Assembly (NCBI GenBank): GCA_039915945.1
Contig: JBDSMH010000213.1
Location: 1-64,000, forward strand
DNA from: DATLFA01 sp039915945
GTDB taxonomy: Bacteria > Actinomycetota > Acidimicrobiia > Acidimicrobiales > WLNW01
Reading direction: 5' to 3'
DNA length: 64,000 bases
In this document: positions 1-8,534 of the stretch, in pieces
Numbering within the stretch: the stretch's first letter is position 1
Layout: each line of letters begins with the position of its first letter
Program-made: the position numbers and the translations under genes
The notes under the pieces: model-generated
Database searches by the model: none
What the model was told of the DNA's origin: nothing
The model's input: the letters and a program-made list of their open reading frames with translations, nothing else

Positions 1-626
1 ACGTGGCGCGGCTTGGTGAGGTAGCGCTCCATGTAGATCTCGTCGCGGCCGAAGTACGACTTGGCTTCACGCTGCGCGGACTCTATGGCACTTGCGATCG
101 ATGCCTCGTCGGGCACGACCTTCATGCCCCGACCGCCGCCCCCGTAGGCCGCCTTGATGGCGATGGGATAGCCGTGCTCTTTGCCGAATGCCCGCACTTG
201 ATCCGGCGACGAAATGAACTCGGTGGTACCCGGCACGCCGAGAACACCGACGGCTTCTGCGGCTTTGCGAGCCGAGATCTTGTCGCCCATGGTTTCGATG
301 GCGGCCGGTGGGGGGCCGATGAAGGCCACACCGCGCTCGGTGATCGACCGGCAGAAATCGGCGTTTTCGGAGAAGAACCCGTAGCCCGGATGGACGGCCT
401 CGGCGCCACTGCGCTCGATCGCATCGAGGATGGCCGCCGTGTTGAGGTAACTCTCGGTGGCCGTCTGCCCGCCGAGTGCGTACGCCTCGTCGGCGAGTCG
501 CACGTGCAGGGCATCGCGGTCGAGGTCGGAGTACACGGCGACGGAGGCGACTCCGAGCTCGCGGCAGGCCCGAATGACACGAACGGCGATCTCGCCGCGG
601 TTGGCTATCAAGACTTTGGAGAACAC
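1..626 (-). CDS. Acyl-CoA carboxylase biotin carboxylase subunit, N-terminal part (gene runs off the left edge)
   Basis: The protein would carboxylate enzyme-bound biotin using ATP and bicarbonate, for acetyl- or propionyl-CoA carboxylase. Read from a GTG at 626, it begins MFSKVLIANRGEIAVRVIR, the typical start of the family. The PGYGFFSEN segment follows, and then the ATP-grasp glycine-rich loop KAAYGGGGRGMKV. About 208 residues are visible and the reading frame is open to the window edge. In actinomycetes this subunit is often fused to a biotin carrier domain, which would lie outside the window. It is divergent from birA, the enzyme that would attach its biotin. No clear Shine-Dalgarno is seen. 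The family call is very safe; the acyl-CoA specificity cannot be read here. Confidence 0.93.
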   Translation of the reverse strand, partial: MFSKVLIANRGEIAVRVIRACRELGVASVAVYSDLDRDALHVRLADEAYALGGQTATESYLNTAAILDAIERSGAEAVHPGYGFFSENADFCRSITERGVAFIGPPPAAIETMGDKISARKAAEAVGVLGVPGTTEFISSPDQVRAFGKEHGYPIAIKAAYGGGGRGMKVVPDEASIASAIESAQREAKSYFGRDEIYMERYLTKPRH

Positions 627-673
627 GCGCCGACAGTAGCCGCCTCGTCGGCGGCGGCCCGTATTGTCGTGCG

Positions 674-1495
674 GTGCGACCCGAAATAACACGGCCGAAA
701 CCAATTCCCCCGTGGATCGTCGCCGCCCGCTCGCTGATGGCCGCCACCAGGTTCTCCACGATCGACTGGGTCGCCGAAACGGGGTCCACCAACACCGATC
801 TGGTGGCTCGCGCGGCCGATCGCCCCCTACAGGAGCTCGCCCTCGCGGCGGATCACCAGAGCGCCGGCCGGGGGCGCCTCGCGCGCCAGTGGCTCGCGCC
901 GCCGGGCCAGAACCTGTTGCTCTCGGTGTTGGCGCGGCCACGGTGCCCGGCACACCGGTGGCCGCTCGCGACGTCGGCCATGGCCGTCGCCGTGGTCGAT
1001 GCGACCGCGGCCTTCGGGTCGACCCGCGCCGGCATTCGCTGGCCCAACGACGTTGTCGTCGAGGGCGGGCGCGCGCCGGGCAAGCTCGCAGGGGTGCTGG
1101 CCGAGTTGGTCGTCGATGCCGAGGGCCCCGCAGCCATCGTCGTCGGCGTCGGCCTCAACGTGGGCTGGCCCGTCGAGGCCGGCGCCCGCGCGTCGTTGGC
1201 CGCGACCGCGCTCGCCGCGTGCACCGACGACATGCCCGCGCGGGAAGCCATCCTCGCGGCGGTGCTCGCCGAGTTCGAGGCGACGATGACGATCGTCGAG
1301 AACGACCCTCGCCGGCTACGCGAACTTCACCTCGAGCGGTCGCTCACCGTCGGCCGCGAAGTGCGCGTCGCACGCGCTGACGGCACCACCATCGAAGGCC
1401 GCGCGGTCGACATCGACGAGGACGGGCGCATCGTGGTGCGCGTCGCGGGTGTCGACGAGGCGCTATCGGCCGGTGACGTCACGCATCTGCGCTGA
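674..1495 (+). CDS. birA: Biotin--[acetyl-CoA-carboxylase] ligase (BirA, no DNA-binding domain)
   Basis: BirA activates biotin to biotinyl-AMP and transfers it to the carrier lysine of biotin enzymes. The protein shows ETGSTNTDL near residue 31, the biotin-binding loop GRGRLARQW, KLAGVLAEL, VGVGLNVGW, and a small C-terminal SH3-like domain. There is no N-terminal helix-turn-helix, so it should be an enzyme and not a repressor. The GTG at 674 is chosen because actinobacterial BirA proteins usually carry about 25-30 residues before the ETGSTN motif. A TATTGT at 662 just upstream would fit a leaderless transcript. An ATG at 737 is an alternative. The gene overlaps pabC tail to tail by 17 bp. Confidence 0.92.
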   Translation: MRPEITRPKPIPPWIVAARSLMAATRFSTIDWVAETGSTNTDLVARAADRPLQELALAADHQSAGRGRLARQWLAPPGQNLLLSVLARPRCPAHRWPLATSAMAVAVVDATAAFGSTRAGIRWPNDVVVEGGRAPGKLAGVLAELVVDAEGPAAIVVGVGLNVGWPVEAGARASLAATALAACTDDMPAREAILAAVLAEFEATMTIVENDPRRLRELHLERSLTVGREVRVARADGTTIEGRAVDIDEDGRIVVRVAGVDEALSAGDVTHLR

Positions 1496-2279
1496 GCCCG
1501 GCCAACAGGCGCGCCACGCGTGCCGAGTGTGGCCGCCCGCCGTCACCGACTGCGCTGCCGTCGATGGTGGCGATCGGTTGCGCGCCGCGCAGCGACGACG
1601 TGAGGAAGGCCTCGGTGGCCGTGGCGATCTGCGACAGGTCGAGCGAGGCTTCGACGGCGCCGCCGTATTCGAGAACCAACGCCCGCGAGACGCCGGCGAG
1701 GCACCCCGCCGACAATGGTGGCGTCAGTAGACGTCCGTCGCATACCGCGAAGATGTTGGTGCGCGAGCCTTCGCAAACCTCGCCGCGCGTGTTGAGGAAC
1801 AATGCTTCGGTCGCGCCTCGCTCGCGTGCGTAGTCGAACGCCAGCACGTTGCCCACGTACGCGGTTGTCTTCGCCGCGGCCAGCGGGCTGCGTTCGTTGC
1901 GCGGCCATGGCGCCACGACGACGGTTGCCACTGCGTCGGTGGGCAGAACATCGTTCGCCGCGACGATCACCGCGCCACCGGAGGTCGCGGTGACCCGTAA
2001 CCGACCGTTGCGGGCGCCCCATCGCGACAGCACCGCGTCGATGCCGTGTTCGACGCGCTCCATATCGGTAGCGACGCCGACGATGACGGCCGAGCGTTGC
2101 AATCGCTGCAGGTGCCGACGCCGCGCGAATGCGACGCCGTGACGGATGCTCAACGTCTCGAAGACGCCCCGACCGACCAGCACCCCGTCGTCGAGGGCCG
2201 CGACCGCAGGGGTTGTCGCCGGTGCCGCGACGAATGATCCGTCGACCCACACGACCGGCGTATCCGGCGCCGCGTTCAT
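1479..2279 (-). CDS. pabC: Aminodeoxychorismate lyase (class IV aminotransferase fold)
   Basis: This enzyme turns 4-amino-4-deoxychorismate into p-aminobenzoate for folate synthesis. The 266-residue protein has the fold-type IV landmarks: WVDG at the start, GVFETL, the putative PLP lysine in KTTAYVGNVLAF, EALFLNTRGEVCEGSRTN, and a late LTSSLRG. The ATG at 2279 overlaps the pabB stop as ATGA, so the two genes are translationally coupled and support each other's assignment. A branched-chain or D-amino-acid aminotransferase is the main alternative for this fold, but the pabB coupling argues against it. Confidence 0.85.
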   Translation of the reverse strand: MNAAPDTPVVWVDGSFVAAPATTPAVAALDDGVLVGRGVFETLSIRHGVAFARRRHLQRLQRSAVIVGVATDMERVEHGIDAVLSRWGARNGRLRVTATSGGAVIVAANDVLPTDAVATVVVAPWPRNERSPLAAAKTTAYVGNVLAFDYARERGATEALFLNTRGEVCEGSRTNIFAVCDGRLLTPPLSAGCLAGVSRALVLEYGGAVEASLDLSQIATATEAFLTSSLRGAQPIATIDGSAVGDGGRPHSARVARLLAGLSADA

Positions 2280-3340
2280 GGGCGAGACGCTACCGACAAC
2301 AGCCGTCGCGCCTTGAGCTCTGTTTCTTCCCACTCGCGTATCGGATCGCTGTCGTAGGTGATGCCGCCGCCCGTGCCGAGGTGCACGGCGCCATCCTCGA
2401 TCCAGAACGTGCGGATCGCGACGTTGAGCTCGCCGATCTTGCGGTCGGCGTCGACCCACCCGACTGCGCCGCAATACACGCCGCGCGAGATCGGCTCGAG
2501 AAAGTCGATCATCGAACACGCGGCGATCTTGGGCGCGCCGGTGACCGACCCGGGTGGGAACGTGGCATCGATGAGCTCGACCCATCCGCAGCCATCACGC
2601 AAGCGGCCTTCGACCGTGGAGACCAGATGGACGAGGCCGGGATGATGCTCCAGTGCGAGCAGGTGCGGCACGGTGACCGACCCGAAGTCGCAGACGCGAC
2701 CGATGTCGTTGCGTACCAGATCGACGATCATCACGTTCTCGGCGCGGTCTTTTTCGGTGAGGCCTTCGGGTGTAGCTGCCGTGCCCTTGATGGGCGACGA
2801 CCACACGCGTCGTCCGCGGCGCGTCAGGTAGCGCTCGGGCGAAGCGGACGCGACGTGCACGCCGTGTCGGGGTAGGCGCACCACCGCGCTGAAAGGTGCC
2901 GGGTTGCCGATCGCCAGCGCGGCTCCCAACGCCGCGATGTCGGTCGTGGTGCCGGCGGCCGCGACAGGTAGCGGCGCGGAGAGCCGGCGCGTGAGGTTGA
3001 CCTGGTAGACGTCACCGCGTGCAATCGCCTCGCGTATGTCTTCTACTCCCGCGCAGAACTGGTCGCGGTCGAGACTCGACGTCCACGCCTCGGGCGCGGG
3101 GCCACACCACGGACGCCCCGGCCAAGGACGCGCCGGCCGGCTACGGGCAAACCGCGCGCACACGGCGCGCCCCGAGTAGGGGAGCACGAGTGCCCAGACC
3201 CCGGTCGAGTCGAGGGCACCGAGGTCATCGGTCACGTCGACCAACTCGGTCAAGATGCGATCGCCGACGACACACAACGGCGCAACGTCTCGTGTGCCGC
3301 GGTCATGCACGCCACGGTCATACATGGCGCGGCCATGCAT
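2276..3340 (-). CDS. pabB: Aminodeoxychorismate synthase component I
   Basis: PabB aminates chorismate to aminodeoxychorismate, using ammonia from a PabA amidotransferase that is not in this window. Chorismate-binding motifs are all present in order: GDVYQVNLTRRL, PIKGTAATPEG, ENVMIVDLVRNDIGRV, FPPGSVTGAPK and GGGITYDSDP. The start is uncertain. ATG codons at 3340 and 3325 are in frame, and the longer reading upstream would collide with the divergent LCP gene and is low in family features. The N-terminal 100 residues are less conserved than usual. TrpE is the paralogue to exclude; the pabC coupling favours PabB. Confidence 0.87.
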   Translation of the reverse strand: MHGRAMYDRGVHDRGTRDVAPLCVVGDRILTELVDVTDDLGALDSTGVWALVLPYSGRAVCARFARSRPARPWPGRPWCGPAPEAWTSSLDRDQFCAGVEDIREAIARGDVYQVNLTRRLSAPLPVAAAGTTTDIAALGAALAIGNPAPFSAVVRLPRHGVHVASASPERYLTRRGRRVWSSPIKGTAATPEGLTEKDRAENVMIVDLVRNDIGRVCDFGSVTVPHLLALEHHPGLVHLVSTVEGRLRDGCGWVELIDATFPPGSVTGAPKIAACSMIDFLEPISRGVYCGAVGWVDADRKIGELNVAIRTFWIEDGAVHLGTGGGITYDSDPIREWEETELKARRLLSVASRP

Positions 3341-3405
3341 CGCGTGCGCCCGAACTCCACGACCTGACGCGGGGCCGCCGCCGGTCGCTGTTAGCCTGAA
3401 TCCCC

Positions 3406-5013
3406 GTGCTGCTGCGGGCGAGGAAGAAGGTCGAGTCCCCGGTCGCGCCGGCGCCGACAAGCGACGGCCAAACGATGACGGTCGATCTCGCACCCAAGGC
3501 GAAGCGGGTCAAGTACCGCCGCACCTGGCCGCAGCGCTTCATCCTCCTCGTCGGCCTGGCCCTCATCACCGGGTGTCTATACGGCGCGTGGTACATCGGC
3601 GACATCAAAGAGACCTTTGGTGATATCCCGCGGGTCGCGGTCTCGCCCGGGGTGCTCGCCGAGGTCGGGGACATCAAGTTCGATGCCCGCAACATTCTCA
3701 TCATGGGGTGGACAGACAGCGGGGGCATCCAGTCGGGCGACGATCTGTTGCTCGGCCGCAGCGAAGCCAAACTCGCCGACACCATGATGCTCGTGCGCAT
3801 CGATCCCACGGCCGCGACGGCCGCCGTGATGTCGATTCCTCGCGATCTGACCTTCGACGGCTACAACAAGATCAACTCCGCGGTGGCGCTCGGCCCCGAG
3901 AACGCCGTCAACAAGGTGAAGCAGGGCTTCGACGTCGAGATCCACGATTTCGTCCTGATCAACTTTTCTGGATTCCGCAAGATCATCGATTCGATCGACG
4001 GGGTGCCGGTCTATTTCCCGTACGCCGCCCGTGACTTCGGTTCGTTCTTCGATGCGCCGCAGGGATGCAACATCCTCAGTGGCGAGCAGGCACTCAACTA
4101 CGTCCGCGCTCGCCAGTACGAGCAACAGATCAACGGCCGATGGACGCAGGACAACAAGAACGACTACGGCCGCGCCGAACGTCAGCGCGACTTCCTCATC
4201 CTGGCGTTGGACCGCGTCATCGCCAAGGGTGGGCGCAATCCGTCGACGATGCGCAGCCTGATGAAGACGACCGTCGACACGAAGTCGGTCGTGCTCGACG
4301 AAAAGCTCACGCCGCAAGACCTGCTCGACATCGGGCGGGCGTTCGGCAACTTCAAACCCGAAGCGCTGCAGCGCTACTCGCTGCCGACATACTCAGATGG
4401 CATCAATCTGCATGTAGACCCGGCAAAAGCAGCATCGACCCTCGACGTTTTCCGCGGCAACGTGCCCGACCTTCAGCCGTTCCAGGTGCCCGTTCGGGTG
4501 ATCGATGCCCGGCCCGAGATCACGGAGCCGTTGCCCACCAAGCAACTCGCCGAGCTCAAGTTCGACAGCGGGACCCCTCGACCCTCGGCCTTCGGCGCGC
4601 TGCCGCAGAGCACGATCCGATTCACCTCGGACGAGCGATTCGCCGCCATTCTGCTGGCCCGTTATCTCAACAAAATCCCGGCTTTCGAGCAGATCCAGGG
4701 GTCTAAAGCCACGTTGAAAAACGGCGAGACGCTGCAGCTCGTCGTGGGGGCCGACTGGGCGGGCGTGCGCGCCCAACCACGCGGTGACGAGGATACGGCA
4801 CAGCTCAACCGGCTCGCCGACGAGTCTGCTGCCGGACGCGTGTCCGCGACGCCGGCGTCGACCGCCTCGACGACGACGCGATCGGGGAGTGCCGCCCCCA
4901 CCACCGTGGGTGGCGGCGCGGTCACGACCGCACCGCCCGCCGCCATCAACGGCGCATCCGATGGTGGGATCATCGGAAGGCCACCTTCGGGTGTGCCCTG
5001 TGTGCGGTATTAG
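3406..5013 (+). CDS. LytR-CpsA-Psr (LCP) family glycopolymer transferase
   Basis: LCP proteins transfer lipid-linked glycopolymers onto peptidoglycan outside the membrane. This 535-residue protein has a basic cytosolic start, one membrane segment at about residues 45-64, and an LCP domain beginning near FDARNILIMGW. That domain carries LADTMMLVRIDP, MSIPRDL, KINSA, and the arginine-rich LNYVRARQY ... DYGRAERQRDF segment that binds the lipid pyrophosphate. A second extracellular LytR_C-like region and a Thr/Ala/Pro-rich tail follow. The GTG start at 3406 lies just after a TAGCCT element, so the message may be leaderless; an ATG at 3475 is an alternative. It opens the envelope sugar locus, which suits a ligase for the polymer made there. 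Confidence 0.88.
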   Translation: MLLRARKKVESPVAPAPTSDGQTMTVDLAPKAKRVKYRRTWPQRFILLVGLALITGCLYGAWYIGDIKETFGDIPRVAVSPGVLAEVGDIKFDARNILIMGWTDSGGIQSGDDLLLGRSEAKLADTMMLVRIDPTAATAAVMSIPRDLTFDGYNKINSAVALGPENAVNKVKQGFDVEIHDFVLINFSGFRKIIDSIDGVPVYFPYAARDFGSFFDAPQGCNILSGEQALNYVRARQYEQQINGRWTQDNKNDYGRAERQRDFLILALDRVIAKGGRNPSTMRSLMKTTVDTKSVVLDEKLTPQDLLDIGRAFGNFKPEALQRYSLPTYSDGINLHVDPAKAASTLDVFRGNVPDLQPFQVPVRVIDARPEITEPLPTKQLAELKFDSGTPRPSAFGALPQSTIRFTSDERFAAILLARYLNKIPAFEQIQGSKATLKNGETLQLVVGADWAGVRAQPRGDEDTAQLNRLADESAAGRVSATPASTASTTTRSGSAAPTTVGGGAVTTAPPAAINGASDGGIIGRPPSGVPCVRY

Positions 5014-5015
5014 AA

Positions 5016-5076
5016 CCCTGTTCAGCCCGAACAGCGCGAGTTCAACTTCCCTGTTCAGCCCGAACAGCGCGAGTTC
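5016..5076 (+). repeat. Two 28-bp direct repeats, each holding a 17-bp dyad (CTGTTC-AGCCC-GAACAG)
   Basis: Identical 28-bp copies lie at 5016-5043 and 5049-5076, with a period of 33 bp. Each contains a perfect 6-bp dyad with a 5-bp centre, at 5018-5034 and 5051-5067. The spacing puts the two dyads on about the same face of the helix, as expected for paired operator sites. They lie in the gap between the LCP gene and ugd. They could instead be small transcript hairpins. Confidence 0.7.
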
Positions 5077-5097
5077 TGTGTAGAAGTGAGGCATGAG

Positions 5098-5121
5098 GCC
5101 CATGTGATCGACAGCATGGGC
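5098..5121 (+). other. Hairpin in the ugd leader
   Basis: A perfect 7-bp inverted repeat (GCCCATG ... CATGGGC) with a 10-base loop lies about 50 bp before the ugd start and directly follows the tandem dyads. It has no T-run, so it is not an obvious terminator. A leader structure or a regulator site is possible. Confidence 0.45.
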
Positions 5122-5169
5122 TGCGTAACCTGACCACGTTCCCTCGTCCGCACGCCCCACGGAGCCTTG

Positions 5170-6444
5170 ATGGCACTCATCGCAATCATCGGGACCGGCT
5201 ATGTCGGTTTGACCACGGGCGCGTGTTTCGCCCACATCGGCCACGAAGTCATTTGCGTCGACATCGACGAAGCAAAGATCGCGTTGCTCAACGAGGGCCG
5301 CATCCCCATCCACGAAGATGGGCTCGAGAACATCGTGCGCGAGCAACTGGAGACCGGCCGGTTGCGGTTCGTCACCGATACCGCGAACGCAGTGCGCGAC
5401 CGTGAATTCGTCTACCTGTGCGTGCCGACGCCGCAAGGTCCCGACGGCTCGGCCGACATGAGCTACATCGACCTCGCGGCCCGCCAGATCGCACCGCATC
5501 TGTCGCGGGGCGCCGTCGTCGTCAATAAGTCGACCGTTCCTGTCGGTTCGACCCGACTCGTCGAGCAGGCACTCGCCCGTTCGGACATCGGCGTCGTTTC
5601 GAATCCCGAGTTCTTGCGTGAAGGTTCGGCCGTCGTCGACTTCATGAACCCGGATCGCGTCGTCATCGGCGCCGACGATCAATCTGCAGCCACCCGAGTC
5701 GCCTCGTTGTACCTCGGGGTCCGTGCGCCGATCATGATCACCGACGCGGCATCGGCCGAGACGATCAAGTACGCCAGCAACGCCTTCCTCGCGACGAAGC
5801 TCTCGTTCGTGAACGCCGTCGCCGCAGTGTGCGAGGCGGTGGGCGCGGATGTCAACGACGTGCTGCTGGGCATGGGCTATGACCGCCGCATCGGTCACGA
5901 GTTCCTGCGTCCGGGGCCGGGTTGGGGTGGGTCGTGTTTCCCCAAGGACACCCGAGCGATGATCCGCATCGCCGAAGACGCGGGCTACGACTTCAGCTTG
6001 CTACGAGGCGTGATCGCGGTCAACGACGAGCAATTCGAACGAGTGACCGAGAAGGTCGCTCGCTGCGTCGGCGGCTCGCTCGAGGGCGTGCGCATCGCTG
6101 CGCTCGGTTTGACCTTCAAGGCCGGCACCGATGACCTGCGCGAGTCACCGGCGCTCGAGATCCTCTCGCGCCTCGTGCAGCGGGGCGCCTTGGTGCGGGC
6201 ATACGACCCTGCGGTGCGCGTGTCGTCGCTGCAGGGCATCGAGGTCGTCGATGACCCCTACGCGACCTGCGATGGTGCCGAAGTGCTCGTGGTGCTCACC
6301 GAATGGGACGAGTTCAAATGGCTCGACTATGACAAGATCGCGGCGACGATGGCCAAGCGGTGCGTCGTCGATGCGCGCAACATCCTCGACAAAGGGTCGC
6401 TGTTACGGCGAGGCTTCAGCTATACCGGCGTCGGACGTAACTGA
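5170..6444 (+). CDS. ugd: UDP-glucose 6-dehydrogenase
   Basis: Ugd oxidises UDP-glucose to UDP-glucuronate with two NAD. The 424-residue protein starts MALIAIIGTGYVGLTTGACF, an NAD-binding Rossmann start. It has the STVPVGST segment and the catalytic cysteine in GGSCFPKDTRAM. The C-terminal domain holds LTFKAGTDDLRESPALEI. The ATG at 5170 is preceded by GGAG at 5161, so it is preferred over the overlapping TTG at 5167. The next gene uses the product as its substrate. Full length and all motifs intact. Confidence 0.95.
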   Translation: MALIAIIGTGYVGLTTGACFAHIGHEVICVDIDEAKIALLNEGRIPIHEDGLENIVREQLETGRLRFVTDTANAVRDREFVYLCVPTPQGPDGSADMSYIDLAARQIAPHLSRGAVVVNKSTVPVGSTRLVEQALARSDIGVVSNPEFLREGSAVVDFMNPDRVVIGADDQSAATRVASLYLGVRAPIMITDAASAETIKYASNAFLATKLSFVNAVAAVCEAVGADVNDVLLGMGYDRRIGHEFLRPGPGWGGSCFPKDTRAMIRIAEDAGYDFSLLRGVIAVNDEQFERVTEKVARCVGGSLEGVRIAALGLTFKAGTDDLRESPALEILSRLVQRGALVRAYDPAVRVSSLQGIEVVDDPYATCDGAEVLVVLTEWDEFKWLDYDKIAATMAKRCVVDARNILDKGSLLRRGFSYTGVGRN

Positions 6445-6471
6445 CCCGGTGACTACGGCGAGGAATCGTTC

Positions 6472-7422
6472 ATGGCGCGAATAGTGGTGACCGGCGGCGC
6501 GGGTTTTCTCGGGTCGCATCTCTGTGACCGATTGCTCGACCGGGGCGACGAGGTCGTCTGTATCGACAATCTCCGCACCGGCGACCTCGCCAACATCGAG
6601 CATCTCTTCGGGCAGGCGGGGTTCACCTTCGTCATGCACGATGTCAGCCAGTACATCTGGGTCCCGGGCCCGGTCGATGGGGTCTTTCATCTCGCGAGCC
6701 CCGCGTCGCCCCGGGATTATCTCGAGTTCCCGATCCAGACGCTCAAGGTCGGCAGCCTCGGTACCCACAACGCGCTGGGCTTGTGCCGAGCCAAAGACGC
6801 ACGATTCTTCCTCGCGTCGACGAGCGAGGTCTACGGCGACCCTCATGTTCACCCGCAAGACGAGAGCTATTGGGGGCACGTCAATCCGGTCGGCCCGCGT
6901 GGCTGCTACGACGAGGCCAAGCGCTTCGCCGAGGCCATGACGATGGCGTACCACCGCTTCCACGACATCGACACTCGCATCGTGCGCATCTTCAACACCT
7001 ACGGTCCGCGCATGCGTGAACGCGATGGTCGTGTGGTGTCCAACTTCATCATGCAGGCCCTCGACGACGAGCCCATTACGGTCTACGGCGATGGCGGCCA
7101 GACGCGCAGCTTTTGCTACGTCGAGGACGAGATTCGCGGACTGCTCGCGCTCTACGACTCTGACGAAAACATGCCGACCAACGTCGGCAACCCCAACGAG
7201 TTCACCATTCTCGAACTCGCGAAAGTTGTCATCGAAGTGCTCGGGTCGAGCTCGGAGATCGTGTACGAGCCGTTACCGGTCGACGACCCGATGCAGCGAC
7301 GGCCCGACATCTCCAAAGCCCGCGAGTTACTCGGCTGGGAGCCAACGATCCAACTGCGCGAGGGCGTCGCTCGCACTGCGGAGTACTTCCGCCAGCGCCG
7401 TGTCGGTGAACTAGCCGACTAG
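6472..7422 (+). CDS. UDP-glucuronate decarboxylase (UDP-xylose synthase type)
   Basis: This extended short-chain dehydrogenase would oxidise and decarboxylate UDP-glucuronate to UDP-xylose. The 316-residue protein has the GGAGFLGSHL nucleotide motif, STSEVYGDP, the catalytic YDEAK, and RIFNTYGPRM followed by DGRVVSNFI, features shared by bacterial and eukaryotic UXS enzymes. It sits 27 bp after ugd, which makes its substrate. A dTDP-glucose dehydratase is a less likely reading, since the sequence pattern around HLASPASP and the ugd linkage both fit UXS. Confidence 0.9.
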   Translation: MARIVVTGGAGFLGSHLCDRLLDRGDEVVCIDNLRTGDLANIEHLFGQAGFTFVMHDVSQYIWVPGPVDGVFHLASPASPRDYLEFPIQTLKVGSLGTHNALGLCRAKDARFFLASTSEVYGDPHVHPQDESYWGHVNPVGPRGCYDEAKRFAEAMTMAYHRFHDIDTRIVRIFNTYGPRMRERDGRVVSNFIMQALDDEPITVYGDGGQTRSFCYVEDEIRGLLALYDSDENMPTNVGNPNEFTILELAKVVIEVLGSSSEIVYEPLPVDDPMQRRPDISKARELLGWEPTIQLREGVARTAEYFRQRRVGELAD

Positions 7423-7433
7423 CTTCTTGGGCG

Positions 7434-8534
7434 TTGAGCCCGCTGCGCGTTGCCATCACTCTCGAACAATGTTGGCACCGCGTGCCGGGCGGTACCGCGT
7501 CATCGGCGCTCGGCACGGTCGGCGCCATGCGCGACCGCGTCGATATCGAGTGCATCGGTGTGGCGGCGTGTCATCGCTCGACGCCGCCTGATCCGTGGAC
7601 GCCCCCGATCGACACGCGGCATCTGCGATTGCGGCGAGAGGTGCTCTACGAGGCCTGGCATCGGTTGCGCTGGCCCCGCGTCGAGCGGGCCACCGGACGA
7701 GTCGACGTCATTCATGCCACCGGCATGGCGATCCCGCCCAAGTCCGCACCACTCGCAGTAACGGTGCACGATCTCGCATTCGTCGACTATCCGCAACACG
7801 CAACTCGGCACGGTTTGCGGTTCTTTCATCGCTCGTTGGTGCTGACCGATCGCGACGCGGACGTCGTGCTGTGTCCCTCGGCGGCGACCAAAGCCGAGCT
7901 CGCTACCCTCGGCATCGGTGGGGACCGCGTGCGGGTGGTGCCTTGGGGGGTCGAGCCGTTCGTCGTGGGCGACGACGACATCGCGGGCGTACGAGCGCGC
8001 CACGGCATCACCGGCCGCTATGTCCTGTGGGTCGGCACGGTCGAACCGCGCAAGAATTTGGCCGGCGTCATCGCCGCCTTTCGCGCGCTGCCCGCCGACG
8101 ATGTCACGTTGCTGCTCGTCGGGCCACAGGGTTGGAACGAAGACCTCTCGGCGCGGCTCGGTGCGGACGATCGTCGTATCCGCGCGTTGGGTTTCGTGTC
8201 GCGCGGGGACCTGCTCGCGCTCTACGCCGGTGCGGCGGTCTTTTGCTATCCGAGCTTGCGCGAGGGTTTCGGCATCCCCGTGCTCGAAGCGATGATGGCG
8301 GGCGCTCCGGTGGTGACATCGTCGGGCACGGCCACCGAGGAGGTCGCCGGCGATGCGGGTATCTGCGTCGATCCGCTCGATCATGGTGCGATCTCCGAGG
8401 CTTTGGCGTCGATACTCGGAGACGATGACGCGGCACGTCAGCTGAGCGCTCGCGCGAAGGCGCGCGCCGCTACGTTCACTTGGGCCCGCACCGCCGATCT
8501 GACCATCGAGGCGTACCGGGCAATCGCGCGATGA
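7434..8534 (+). CDS. Family-4-like (GT-B) glycosyltransferase
   Basis: A cytosolic GT-B enzyme that would add a sugar from a nucleotide donor to an envelope glycan precursor. The 366-residue protein opens with LRVAITLEQCWHRVPGGTA, has VLWVGTVEPRKNLAGVIAAF in the middle and the donor-binding REGFGIPVLEAMMAGAPVV segment near the end. The TTG at 7434 is the only start that keeps the N-terminal Rossmann strand. It is 11 bp after the decarboxylase gene and overlaps the next glycosyltransferase as ATGA. Donor and acceptor cannot be told from sequence. Confidence 0.85.
   Translation: MSPLRVAITLEQCWHRVPGGTASSALGTVGAMRDRVDIECIGVAACHRSTPPDPWTPPIDTRHLRLRREVLYEAWHRLRWPRVERATGRVDVIHATGMAIPPKSAPLAVTVHDLAFVDYPQHATRHGLRFFHRSLVLTDRDADVVLCPSAATKAELATLGIGGDRVRVVPWGVEPFVVGDDDIAGVRARHGITGRYVLWVGTVEPRKNLAGVIAAFRALPADDVTLLLVGPQGWNEDLSARLGADDRRIRALGFVSRGDLLALYAGAAVFCYPSLREGFGIPVLEAMMAGAPVVTSSGTATEEVAGDAGICVDPLDHGAISEALASILGDDDAARQLSARAKARAATFTWARTADLTIEAYRAIAR

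Noticed and set aside
67..795. Arg-rich minus-strand open frame across the biotin carboxylase and birA starts.
   Set aside because: It is a shadow of the real genes, with skewed Arg/Pro/Ser composition from GC-rich third positions.
4784..5083. Open frame with a repeated LFSPNSASS peptide after the LCP gene.
   Set aside because: It overlaps the LCP gene in another frame, and the peptide repeat is just the translation of the 33-bp-period DNA repeat. No ribosome site or protein family is seen.
5130..5146. CCTGACCACG near ugd resembles part of the 59761/60586 repeat.
   Set aside because: Only about 9 bases agree and neither the left GGCTAGTG nor the TTCGCGCG block is present.
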